Program-made: the position numbers and the translations under genes
Notes under the pieces: model-generated
The model's input: only the letters and a program-made list of their open reading frames with translations
Told to the model about the DNA's origin: nothing
Database searches by the model: none
Source: Marinobacter antarcticus
GTDB taxonomy: Bacteria; Pseudomonadota; Gammaproteobacteria; Pseudomonadales; Oleiphilaceae
Direction of reading: 5' to 3'
NCBI RefSeq assembly: GCF_900142385.1
Contig: NZ_FRAQ01000004.1
Coordinates: forward strand, 1-64,000
DNA length: 64,000 nucleotides
Shown here: piece by piece, positions 37,183 through 45,068 of the stretch
Numbering within the stretch: the first letter of the stretch is position 1
How the letters are laid out: each line of letters begins with the position of its first letter

Positions 37183-37203
37183 AAAGTTTACGTTAACGTA
37201 AAG
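37183..37203. promoter_or_regulatory. LiuR-type operator upstream of the SDR gene
   Basis: TTTACGTTAACGTAAA (37187-37202) is a perfect 16-base palindrome flanked by AAAG on the left and G on the right. It lies 54 bases before the SDR ATG. It is the most symmetrical of the four related sites in the window. Confidence 0.75.
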
Positions 37204-37255
37204 GTTGTTCTGTTTCCGATTCAGCCGACAACATTTGATGCAAAGGGAGAAGACG

Positions 37256-38017
37256 ATGGAATTCAACAAGGTACCGGCCATTGTTACAGGTGGTGCATCC
37301 GGGCTTGGCGAAGGCGCAGCTCGGGCACTGGCCGCAGCCGGGTGTAAAGTTGCCATCTTCGATCTGCAGAAAGAGCAGGGCGAGAAAGTTGCTGCGGATA
37401 TTGGCGGAATCTTCGTGCACTGCGATGTGAGCTCGTCCGAAAGCGCGGAAGCAGCGATGGCTAAAGCCCGTGAAGCCCATGGCCCCTGTGGTATTGCGGT
37501 TAGCTGCGCGGGTATTGGCCCGGCGGCCAAGATTCTGGGCCGAAACGGCGTTATGCCGCTGGAGAGCTTCAGCAAGGTAATCCAGGTCAACCTGATCGGA
37601 ACCTTCAACATTCTGAGACTTGCAGCCGCTGAGATGGCGCAGCGCGAACCTAATGCAGACGGTGAGCGCGGTGTGATTATCAATACCGCTTCGGTAGCCG
37701 CATACGAAGGGCAGATCGGGCAGGCGGCTTACAGTGCGTCCAAGGGCGGTGTTGTTGCCCTGACGATACAGTCGGCTCGGGAGCTGGCCCGCGAAGGCAT
37801 CCGCGTGAATACCATCGCACCGGGGCTGTTCATGACACCGATGATGTCCGGCATGCCGCAAGAAGTGCAGGATAGCCTGGCGGCAACGCTGCCGTTTCCC
37901 AAGCGTCTGGGTAAGCCCGAGGAGTTTGGCATGATGGTGGATCAGATGGTGCGCAACCCGATCCTGAACGGAGAAACTATCCGGCTGGACAGTGCCTTGC
38001 GTATGGCGCCTAAATGA
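37256..38017 (+). CDS. Short-chain dehydrogenase, 3-hydroxyacyl-CoA dehydrogenase type 2-like
   Basis: 253 residues. NAD-binding TGGASGLGEG, the catalytic Ser-Tyr-Lys set (INTASVAAYE then YSASKGG) and the end PKRLGKPEEFGMMVDQMV match the HSD17B10/2-methyl-3-hydroxybutyryl-CoA dehydrogenase group. This type works in isoleucine and branched-chain acyl-CoA breakdown, which fits the LiuR-type operator in front. ATG 37256 has AAGGGAGA upstream; the frame is open earlier but includes the operator. Confidence 0.88.
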   Translation: MEFNKVPAIVTGGASGLGEGAARALAAAGCKVAIFDLQKEQGEKVAADIGGIFVHCDVSSSESAEAAMAKAREAHGPCGIAVSCAGIGPAAKILGRNGVMPLESFSKVIQVNLIGTFNILRLAAAEMAQREPNADGERGVIINTASVAAYEGQIGQAAYSASKGGVVALTIQSARELAREGIRVNTIAPGLFMTPMMSGMPQEVQDSLAATLPFPKRLGKPEEFGMMVDQMVRNPILNGETIRLDSALRMAPK

Positions 38018-38042
38018 ATTCAAGCACATGCAGGAGACTGCA

Positions 38043-39218
38043 ATGGCGAGTGCAACGGAGAGAGCAATGACCAGTACTGTGGATCAAGAAGAACTCGCAC
38101 TGTTCCGGGCGTCTGTCATAAAGGCTCTGGAGACCGAAGTCGCGCCGCATTACGAGGCTTGGGAGAAAGCAGGCCTTGTACCCCGTGAGCTCTGGAACAC
38201 GCTCGGCGATGCCGGCATGTTATGTGTGGATATTCCTGAAGATTGCGGCGGGTGTGAGGCTCCGTTTCAGTACTCCGTGGTTGTCGGTGAGGAGCTGGCT
38301 CGCATGGGGTTTGGTGCGCTTTCGACCAACGTGATGGTGCATTCGGACATTGTGGCTCCCTATATCAGCCATCTGGGTAACGATACCCAGAAGCAGCAGT
38401 GGCTGCCGAAAATGGTGTCTGGTGAAGTGGTTGGCGCCATCGCCATGACCGAGCCGGGTGCCGGCAGTGATCTGCAGGCTATGCGCACCAGCGCGGTTCG
38501 GGATGGCGACGACTATATCCTGAACGGCTCAAAAACCTTTATCACCAATGGCCAACATGCCGATATGGTGATTGTTGCGGCGAAAACCGACCCCTCTGCG
38601 GGCGCCAAAGGCATTAGTCTGTTTCTGGTGGACACGAGCCTGCCAGGTTATAGCAAGGGGCGGAATCTTGACAAGATAGGCCAGCACAGCGGCGATACCT
38701 CCGAGCTGTTCTTTTCCGATATGCGTGTACCGGCATCGGCTCTTGTGGGTGAGGAGGGCAAAGGCTTTGTTTACCTGATGCAGGAATTGCCGCGTGAGCG
38801 GCTGGTCATCGGCGCGCTGGGCGTAGCGGCTGCAAGAGGTGCACTGGACCTGACCATAGCCTACACCCAGGAAAGGGTGTTGTTCGGGCAGAAGTTGGCG
38901 CAGATCCAGAATACCCGCTTTGAAATTGCCCGCATGGAAACCGAGTACCAGGTTAACAAGGCGTTTGTGGCCCAGTGTATAAGCCAATACGAAGCCGGCG
39001 AACTGGATGCGCCTACGGCGTCCATGGCCAAGTACAGCGCGACCGAAATGCAGTGCCGCGTGGCAGATGGCTGCCTGCAACTGTTTGGCGGCTATGGCTA
39101 CACCACGGAATACCCCATTTCCCGTGCCTTTATGGATGCCCGTGTTCAGCGCATCTATGGCGGTACGTCGGAAGTCATGAAAGAAATCATTGCCCGCTCC
39201 GTTCTGGGTAGAGTCTGA
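38043..39218 (+). CDS. Acyl-CoA dehydrogenase (LCAD-like), paralogue of the gene at 34765
   Basis: 391 residues from ATG 38043, preceded by CAGGAG. Motifs AIAMTEPGAGSDLQAM and TFITNGQHADMVIVAAKTDPSAG match the family. The catalytic Glu is on helix G (E252 in LPRERL); the usual C-terminal site is Gly (IYGGTSEVM). It lies 25 bases after the SDR gene and 18 before a second thiolase. Most of its sequence parallels the dehydrogenase at 34765, which suggests duplication followed by divergence of chain length or branch preference. Confidence 0.92.
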   Translation: MASATERAMTSTVDQEELALFRASVIKALETEVAPHYEAWEKAGLVPRELWNTLGDAGMLCVDIPEDCGGCEAPFQYSVVVGEELARMGFGALSTNVMVHSDIVAPYISHLGNDTQKQQWLPKMVSGEVVGAIAMTEPGAGSDLQAMRTSAVRDGDDYILNGSKTFITNGQHADMVIVAAKTDPSAGAKGISLFLVDTSLPGYSKGRNLDKIGQHSGDTSELFFSDMRVPASALVGEEGKGFVYLMQELPRERLVIGALGVAAARGALDLTIAYTQERVLFGQKLAQIQNTRFEIARMETEYQVNKAFVAQCISQYEAGELDAPTASMAKYSATEMQCRVADGCLQLFGGYGYTTEYPISRAFMDARVQRIYGGTSEVMKEIIARSVLGRV

Positions 39219-39236
39219 AATCAATGAGGTTTGAAT

Positions 39237-40418
39237 ATGAGCGATAACAGCGTTGTGATTGCGGGTTCGGCTCGCACTCCCATGGGCGGCATGATGGGCT
39301 CCCTGAGTTCCGTACGCTCTCCGGAGTTGGGTGCCATTTCCATCAAGGCAGCCATTGAACGCAGTGGTCTGCAACCGGCAGACATCCAGGAAGTGATCAT
39401 GGGTTGTGTGTTACCGGCCGGCCTGGGCCAGGCTCCGGCGCGTCAGGCGTCCCGCGCTTCCGGTATTCCGGACAGTTCAGGCTGCACGACCGTGAACAAG
39501 ATGTGTGGTTCCGGAATGCAGGCGGTTATTCTGGCTCACGATCAGATCAAGGCTGGCACCAACAGCATTATGATTGCTGGTGGAATGGAGAACATGAGCC
39601 AGGCGCCTTACCTGTTACCAAAAGCTCGCGGCGGCATGCGCATGGGCCACGCACAGGTGATGGACAGCATGTTCCTCGACGGCCTGGAGGATGCTTACGA
39701 AGGCGGTCTCATGGGTGTGTTTGCACAGCGTTCGGCCGATCAATACAAAATCACCCGGGAAGCGATGGACGAGTTTGCTATCGGCTCACTGAATAAATCA
39801 CTAGCGGCTATTGAGAGCGGCTGGTTCAAGCCCGAAATTACGGCGGTGACCGTTGCCGGCCGTGGTGGCGAAACCCTGGTGGATACTGATGAACAGCCCG
39901 GTAACGCCAGACCGGACAAAATACCTACACTCAAGCCCGCTTTTGCCAAAGATGGCTCGGTAACCGCCGCCAACTCCAGCTCCATCAGTGACGGTGCTTC
40001 TGCTCTGGTGCTCGCTTCTGCGGCTGAAGCCAAAGCCCGGGGCCTGACTCCCCAGGCCCGCATTGTGGCGCATGCGACGCACGCACGTTTGCCGGCCGAG
40101 TTCACGTTGGCGCCCATCGATGCTATCGAAAAGGTGCTGAAGAAGGCAGGCTGGAGCAAGGACGATGTGGATCTGTTTGAGATCAACGAAGCCTTTGCGG
40201 TTGTCAGTCTGCTGGCGATCAATGAGTTAAAACTGCCGGCTGAAAAGGTCAACGTTTATGGTGGCGCCTGTGCTCTCGGGCACCCCATTGGCTCATCTGG
40301 CTCGCGGATTCTGGTGACACTCATCAATGCCCTGAAACAGAAAGGATTGAAGCGCGGAGTGGCCTCCCTTTGCATCGGCGGTGGTGAGGCAACTGCGATC
40401 GCTATTGAGCTGATCTGA
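39237..40418 (+). CDS. Acetyl-CoA acetyltransferase / thiolase
   Basis: 393 residues. Catalytic blocks NKMCGSGMQAV, GGACALGHPIGSSGS and SLCIGGGEATAIAIELI are intact. The first Cys lies in a GSGMQ context typical of acetoacetyl-CoA/short-chain thiolases. ATG 39237 has TGAGG at 39225-39229; a TTG two codons earlier is also in frame. It closes the second dehydrogenase/thiolase module and converges with the MFS gene only five bases away. Confidence 0.94.
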   Translation: MSDNSVVIAGSARTPMGGMMGSLSSVRSPELGAISIKAAIERSGLQPADIQEVIMGCVLPAGLGQAPARQASRASGIPDSSGCTTVNKMCGSGMQAVILAHDQIKAGTNSIMIAGGMENMSQAPYLLPKARGGMRMGHAQVMDSMFLDGLEDAYEGGLMGVFAQRSADQYKITREAMDEFAIGSLNKSLAAIESGWFKPEITAVTVAGRGGETLVDTDEQPGNARPDKIPTLKPAFAKDGSVTAANSSSISDGASALVLASAAEAKARGLTPQARIVAHATHARLPAEFTLAPIDAIEKVLKKAGWSKDDVDLFEINEAFAVVSLLAINELKLPAEKVNVYGGACALGHPIGSSGSRILVTLINALKQKGLKRGVASLCIGGGEATAIAIELI

Positions 40419-40423
40419 CACGG

Positions 40424-41626
40424 TCAGCATCGGGGCCGGCTCTGGCATTCCTGGGTGTTGAGCCGGCGCATCGACCAGAGTCCCAGAACCGGGCCGGGCA
40501 ATAGCCAGAGTGTCACCCAGGTGCCCTGGGACTCCCAAAGATTACTGGTGATCCAGATTGCCGGTATGGTCAGCGCGAAACCTATGGCGTTCATCACAGC
40601 CAGTGACGCCCCAACGAATTCCCGGGGTGCGGCAGAAGCCGCTAGTGCGGAAAACTGCGGTGAGTCGGCAATGACAGTAATACCCCATAGCATCAGCAAC
40701 ATCAGTAAAGCTCCGGGTGGTGCCCAGGGAAGAAAAGGGTAAGCCAGGCAGATCATTCCCGATATGGCCAAGGCCCGGTTTGCGACCCATTGGCTCCCAA
40801 ACCTTTGACTGAGTCGGCCGCCTCCGACGCAACCCAAAAACCCCACTCCGATCACGGTGAATGAAAGCAGAGGAATCAGGGCTGGTGCTGCCTGCATTCG
40901 AAGCACTTCCCGTGTGATCAGGAGCGGTGTTAGCGTCCAGAAAGCATAAAGCTCCCAGCAATGGCCAAAGTAGCCACCTGCCACAGCCCGAAATCTGGGA
41001 GATTTGAGCCCGGCGAGCCCAGTTCGCAATCGGGTTTTTGCTGTGCTTATGGGCAGGTGAGGGCCATCACCCAAAAGTAGAACCATCATGCCACCCAAAA
41101 GAGCCAGTGCAGAAGAGCCCAGTAAAGGCCACTGCCAGGGCAGCCCCAGTGTTGCGCCGCGCAGCAAGTGAGGCATGGCGGTACCAAGCGTCAGCATTCC
41201 AACCAGCCAGGCCAGTGCGGTGCCTGTGTGTTTAGGCGTCCATCCAATGACCATTTTCATCCCCAAAGGATAAATTCCGGCAAGGCAAAGGCCCGTCAGA
41301 AAGCGCATGACGAGGTCAAACGGGGGCAAGGCTGCGGTGATTACGAAACCAGCGTTCATCAGAGCACCAAGCACACTGGAGAATGCAAAAATGTAACTGG
41401 CACGGAACCGGTCGGCCAGGCCGGTTATAGCAATGCCCAGAGTGCCAACGATGAAGCCGGCCTGCACTGTGAGCGTCAGTTGCCCGAGATCTGATTCAGA
41501 AAGCCCCAGCTCCCGGGAGATGGACAGCCAGACACCGTTGATGCTGAACCAGAGCGAGGTTCCACAAAGCTGCGCCAGTACGATGACGAATAATGGATAG
41601 CGCTGCCAGGTGTTGCGGAGCATCAC
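40424..41626 (-). CDS. MFS transporter
   Basis: 400 residues with about twelve hydrophobic segments. The start WQRYPLFVIVLAQLCGTSLWFSING is typical of the CynX/NimT-type or similar small-molecule MFS group; the loop between helices 2 and 3 (ITGLADRFRASYIF) is a degenerate motif A. It lies immediately downstream of ilvM on the same strand (28-base gap), so it may be co-transcribed with the acetolactate synthase genes. Substrate unknown. Confidence 0.82.
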   Translation of the reverse strand: MMLRNTWQRYPLFVIVLAQLCGTSLWFSINGVWLSISRELGLSESDLGQLTLTVQAGFIVGTLGIAITGLADRFRASYIFAFSSVLGALMNAGFVITAALPPFDLVMRFLTGLCLAGIYPLGMKMVIGWTPKHTGTALAWLVGMLTLGTAMPHLLRGATLGLPWQWPLLGSSALALLGGMMVLLLGDGPHLPISTAKTRLRTGLAGLKSPRFRAVAGGYFGHCWELYAFWTLTPLLITREVLRMQAAPALIPLLSFTVIGVGFLGCVGGGRLSQRFGSQWVANRALAISGMICLAYPFLPWAPPGALLMLLMLWGITVIADSPQFSALAASAAPREFVGASLAVMNAIGFALTIPAIWITSNLWESQGTWVTLWLLPGPVLGLWSMRRLNTQECQSRPRC

Positions 41627-41654
41627 GGGATTTCCCTGTCTTCGTCCTGGTTTT

Positions 41655-41951
41655 TCAGGCTGTGCGGCCTACTGCAGGCGCCATGGCTGGAGTGGTCAGT
41701 ATAACCTCCACCACAGTGTGCAGCTTTTCCAGTTGCGATTGAAGCATGGCGACCGGCCGGGAGCCCTGAATGGTCAGGGCAATATCGAGTGTCTCTTCCG
41801 CATTCTCCACGGAACTCTCCACCGCCATTTTTGCGATCCGGAAACCGCGAATACGAACCACCTGGCACAGGCGCTCGAGCGCGGCCGCTTCGTGGTTCAT
41901 CCGACAGGTAATCGTATAGCTGGGTGCTTTGCTGCTGCTCTCAATGGTCAT
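41655..41951 (-). CDS. ilvM: Acetolactate synthase small regulatory subunit (ACT domain)
   Basis: 98 residues, a single ACT domain: YTITCRMNHEAAALERLCQVVRIRGFRIAKM. The short form resembles IlvM rather than IlvH/IlvN. It binds the catalytic subunit and stabilises activity or mediates valine control. The start ATG overlaps the ilvG stop (ATGA), so subunits are made together. The C-terminal 25 residues are divergent. Confidence 0.87.
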   Translation of the reverse strand: MTIESSSKAPSYTITCRMNHEAAALERLCQVVRIRGFRIAKMAVESSVENAEETLDIALTIQGSRPVAMLQSQLEKLHTVVEVILTTPAMAPAVGRTA

Positions 41952-43648
41952 GCAACCTTCTCCTTTTTATCCGCGGCAGAGCGGCGGGTTTCATCAATCA
42001 TCTCGTTGTTACTTCCGCCCGGCTTTACAATCGGCCAGACGTTTTCTTCCCGGGCAATGGCTACATGTAGCAGCATCGGGCCACTATAGGCGAGTATGGT
42101 TTCAATTCCCCGCCGAACCTGATCGGTGCGCTCAATTTTAAGGGCAGGGATGTCGAACGCCCGGGCCATGGCGACAAAATCTGGGTTGTCATCGAGGTTA
42201 ATCTGGCTTTCCCGGTTGTTGTAGAAAAGCTCCTGTTGCTGGCGCACCATGCCCAGGCACTGGTTATCCATGATGATCAGCTTCAATGGCAGGTTGTACC
42301 TGCTAATGGTGGCCAGCTCCTGCGCGTTCATCATGAAGGAGCCGTCGCCGGTCACATTCAGAACGGTGCTTTGGCGGTTGGCAAACTGGGCGCCGATAGC
42401 TGCCGGCAAGCCAAAGCCCATGGTGCCAAGGCCGCCGCTGGTAAGGTGATGCCGCGGGTGATCAAACTGGTAGTGCTGGGCAACCCACATCTGATGCTGG
42501 CCGACGTCGCACGCAATAATCGTGTCATCCGGGGCAATCCGGGAAAGCTGGCGGATGAACGCGGGGCCGGTAATAGGGGCCAGTGGCTCTTCGTTGTCTG
42601 CCGCCTGAAATCCGCCCGTCGTGCGCCAGGTCTGGCATTGCTTCCGCCATTCGTTGATCGCCAGAGGTGTTTCTCTGAGCGATCGAGTCAACTCGCCGAG
42701 AATAGCGTTCAGGTCGCCGCGAACTGCGAGTTCCGCGCTCCGGAGTTTGTTGATTTCGGCGGCGTCGACGTCAATGTGAATCAGGCGCGCGTTGGGCGCG
42801 AAGCCGTCCAGCTTGCCGGTGGCTCGGTCATCCAGGCGGGCACCGATAACCAGCAGAAGGTCGCACTCGTCTACCGCCCGGTTGGCGGCGCGGGAGCCAT
42901 GCATGCCCAGCATGCCAAGGTTTTGAGCGCTGTATTTACCGGGGTTTCCGATACCCTTGAGAGTCACAACCGCAGGCAGCACTGAGCACTCAGCAAACTC
43001 CCGGAAGCTGTCTTCTGCGTGAGCCAGGCTAATGCCTCCGCCGCTGTAAAGCAGTGGTTTCCGGGCCGCGCGCAGCAAGGCTATCGTGCTCGCCAAGTCA
43101 GGGCAGACAGCTGCCGGCTGTGCCGAATCAGTGATAGGCACAAAGGTAGTTTCGGCAAGCAATACATCCTTGGGGATATCAATCCAAACCGGTCCCGGTC
43201 GCCCGCTTTGAGCCAGCTCCATGGCTTCTTCCAGAATGGCGGGTAGTTCGTGCGCACTCTCAACCAGATAGCTGTGCTTTACGATACCCAGGGTCATCCC
43301 GAGAACATCGGTTTCCTGAAAGGCATCGGTGCCAATCAGCCCGGAGGGAACCTGGCCGGTAATGACCAGCATGGGAATGGAATCCCGGTGCGCGTTGGCA
43401 ACGCCGGTAATCAGGTTGGTAGCGCCGGGGCCGGATGTTGCAATGCAAACCCCCAACCTGCCACTGGCACGGGCATAGCCGTCGGCGGCCAGGGCACAGC
43501 CTTGTTCGTGGCGGCACAGCACATGCTCCACGCGCACATCATCCACCAGAGCATCGTATAGCGGCATGATGCAGCCACCCGGGTAACCAAAAACCGTCTG
43601 GATGTTGTGGCGGTGGAACGCTTCAAGAATGTGCTGTGCGCCGTTCAT
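41948..43648 (-). CDS. ilvG: Acetolactate synthase large catalytic subunit
   Basis: 566 residues. Thiamine-diphosphate enzyme of valine/leucine/isoleucine synthesis: condenses two pyruvates or pyruvate with 2-oxobutyrate. The PYR domain start GAQHILEAFHRHNIQTVFGYPGG and the FAD-linked middle are normal, and the ThDP motif GDGSFMMNAQELATI...NN-like segment (IMDNQCLGMV) is intact. It is preceded by a leader peptide and attenuator, as in enteric ilvGMEDA, but here the downstream genes are ilvM and an MFS gene; ilvE, ilvD and ilvA are not in the window. Confidence 0.93.
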   Translation of the reverse strand: MNGAQHILEAFHRHNIQTVFGYPGGCIMPLYDALVDDVRVEHVLCRHEQGCALAADGYARASGRLGVCIATSGPGATNLITGVANAHRDSIPMLVITGQVPSGLIGTDAFQETDVLGMTLGIVKHSYLVESAHELPAILEEAMELAQSGRPGPVWIDIPKDVLLAETTFVPITDSAQPAAVCPDLASTIALLRAARKPLLYSGGGISLAHAEDSFREFAECSVLPAVVTLKGIGNPGKYSAQNLGMLGMHGSRAANRAVDECDLLLVIGARLDDRATGKLDGFAPNARLIHIDVDAAEINKLRSAELAVRGDLNAILGELTRSLRETPLAINEWRKQCQTWRTTGGFQAADNEEPLAPITGPAFIRQLSRIAPDDTIIACDVGQHQMWVAQHYQFDHPRHHLTSGGLGTMGFGLPAAIGAQFANRQSTVLNVTGDGSFMMNAQELATISRYNLPLKLIIMDNQCLGMVRQQQELFYNNRESQINLDDNPDFVAMARAFDIPALKIERTDQVRRGIETILAYSGPMLLHVAIAREENVWPIVKPGGSNNEMIDETRRSAADKKEKVA

Positions 43649-43674
43649 TGTCTTATTTCCTGTTTTTTCTTCCG

Positions 43675-43715
43675 CAAAAAAGAAACCCCCGGGACCTTGC
43701 GGTGCCGGGGGTTTC
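43675..43715 (-). terminator. ilv attenuator (intrinsic terminator of the leader)
   Basis: On the minus strand GAAACCCCCGG (43715-43705) pairs with CCGGGGGTTTC (43692-43682), and a T-run (43681-43675) follows. The hairpin lies after the leader peptide gene and before ilvG. The leader gene itself contains another CCGGGGGTTT (43772-43763) that can pair with the 5' arm, giving the alternative antiterminator. Confidence 0.88.
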
Positions 43716-43737
43716 TGGTGTTTTGTCAGGTTTGTCT

Positions 43738-43830
43738 CTATCTCACCCGCTTATCCACGCAAAAACCCCCGGAAGGTATCACTACCACCAGGACTAGCAT
43801 TGCAAGGACGATGACGGAGTTGAGATTCAT
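43738..43830 (-). CDS. ilvL: ilv operon leader peptide
   Basis: A 30-residue ORF that starts ATG at 43830 and ends TAG. The sequence begins MNLNSVIVLAMLVLVVVIPS and ends GGFCVDKRVR. The run of Leu, Val and Ile codons (VLAMLVLVVVI) is of the type seen in enteric IlvL (…VVISVVVIIIPP…). Shortage of charged branched-chain tRNAs would stall the ribosome there and free the following segment CCGGGGGTTT to form the antiterminator. Too short for ordinary gene callers, but position, composition and attenuator agree. Confidence 0.87.
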   Translation of the reverse strand: MNLNSVIVLAMLVLVVVIPSGGFCVDKRVR

Positions 43831-43861
43831 AAAACGGACAATATGCTCTGAATTCGTAAAA

Positions 43862-43920
43862 AGATTCTGTGTAGAATCTACCCCACGTTTTAAACAGGTT
43901 GCAACCGTTTAATCCTGTTT
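43862..43920. promoter_or_regulatory. Divergent promoter/operator region between ilvL and the RND operon
   Basis: Two inverted repeats: AGATTCT-GTGT-AGAATCT (43862-43879) and AAACAGG-N15-CCTGTTT (43892-43920), the latter enclosing the palindrome GGTTGCAACC. On the minus strand, a possible ilv promoter is -35 TTGCAA (43904-43899), 18-base spacer, -10 TAGATT (43880-43875), giving a ~38-base leader before ilvL. The first palindrome would then cover the start of transcription. The regulator is not identified. Confidence 0.5.
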
Positions 43921-43980
43921 TTTCAGATAATGTCTCTATTCTGGTCGTCATTCATCAATTTCGCGCTGTGTAGGTAGTTC

Positions 43981-45063
43981 ATGAGCAAAGTAAAATGGAG
44001 TTCGCTGGGGCTGTCCGTGGTGGTTGTGATTGCTCTGGTGATCTGGATGGCAACGGGCGATATCAAAAATGCCAGTATCAAGCCCCCCGCAAAGCAGGAG
44101 GTCGCGCAGCAGGAGCGGACTCGGGTTCAGGTTACAACTCTCAACGCGCAGCGGTATGAGCCGGGCCTTCTGCTCCAGGGCCAGATTGAACCCTGGAGCG
44201 CTGTAAACGTAAGCGCCCGGGTTGCCGGCACGGTCGAGACCATTGAGGCAGAGCTTGGCGATGCGGTAAAAGCGGGGGCGGTGCTGTTAACGCTTTCGGA
44301 AGACGGCCGCAGAGCGGGAGTTGAGCGTTGGCAGGCACGGGCCAGAAAGCTTGACGCAGATCTGGCTGCCGCGCGCACATTGCGCTCCAGCAACCTGGCA
44401 TCGCAGTCAGAGATACTCAGCATCGAAAGCGAACTGGCGGCAGCCCGCGCGGAGTTGAAGAATGCTCAGCTTGAAGTTTCTCATCTCAGGCCTACAGCTC
44501 CGTTTGATGGTGTGATTAACAGCAAAAACGTTGAGGCCGGCAGCCTGGTTCAGGTTGGCTCGCCTTTATATGAGCTTGTTCGCATAGATCGCCTGAAAGC
44601 TAAAGGGCAGGTGCCCCAGCAATCCGTCGCACAGGTTGCGCCGGGCCAGAAAGTGCGGGTACGCCCTCTGGACGGAGATGCGCTTGACGGAGTGGTTACC
44701 TTTGTAGCCAGTGCCGCAAACCCGGAGACCCGGAGTTTTGCGGTGGAGATTGCCGTTGAGAACCCGCAGGAGAAACGTATAGCCGGAGGCAGTGCCAACC
44801 TTCGTGTTGCTCTGGCTGATGTCCAGGCCACATTTATTTCCCCGGCTTATTTGTCTCTGGGGGACGATGGCCGCCCCGGCGTGAAGTATGTTGATGAACA
44901 GAATCGGGTTGTTTTCCGCACGGTGAAGTTAGTCAGTGTTTCCACCGAAGGCGCCTGGGTCACAGGCTTGCCCGATGAGGTTCGCCTGATTACCCGTGGT
45001 GGTGGCTTTGTCAGTGAGGGTGAGTACGTTGAGCCTGTTGATGCTGCCGACGAGCGGGGCTGA
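43981..45063 (+). CDS. RND efflux periplasmic adaptor (membrane fusion protein)
   Basis: 360 residues. A single N-terminal membrane helix (LSVVVVIALVIWMA) without a lipobox Cys. The lipoyl-like half reads EPWSAVNVSARVAGTVETIEAELGD, then a short coiled-coil with TLRSSNLASQSEILSIESELAA, the second lipoyl half LRPTAPFDGVINSKNVEAGSLV and a beta-barrel domain. It links the RND pump encoded five bases downstream to an outer-membrane channel (none adjacent). Substrate may be antibiotics, detergents or hydrocarbons. Confidence 0.9.
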   Translation: MSKVKWSSLGLSVVVVIALVIWMATGDIKNASIKPPAKQEVAQQERTRVQVTTLNAQRYEPGLLLQGQIEPWSAVNVSARVAGTVETIEAELGDAVKAGAVLLTLSEDGRRAGVERWQARARKLDADLAAARTLRSSNLASQSEILSIESELAAARAELKNAQLEVSHLRPTAPFDGVINSKNVEAGSLVQVGSPLYELVRIDRLKAKGQVPQQSVAQVAPGQKVRVRPLDGDALDGVVTFVASAANPETRSFAVEIAVENPQEKRIAGGSANLRVALADVQATFISPAYLSLGDDGRPGVKYVDEQNRVVFRTVKLVSVSTEGAWVTGLPDEVRLITRGGGFVSEGEYVEPVDAADERG

Positions 45064-45068
45064 GTAAT

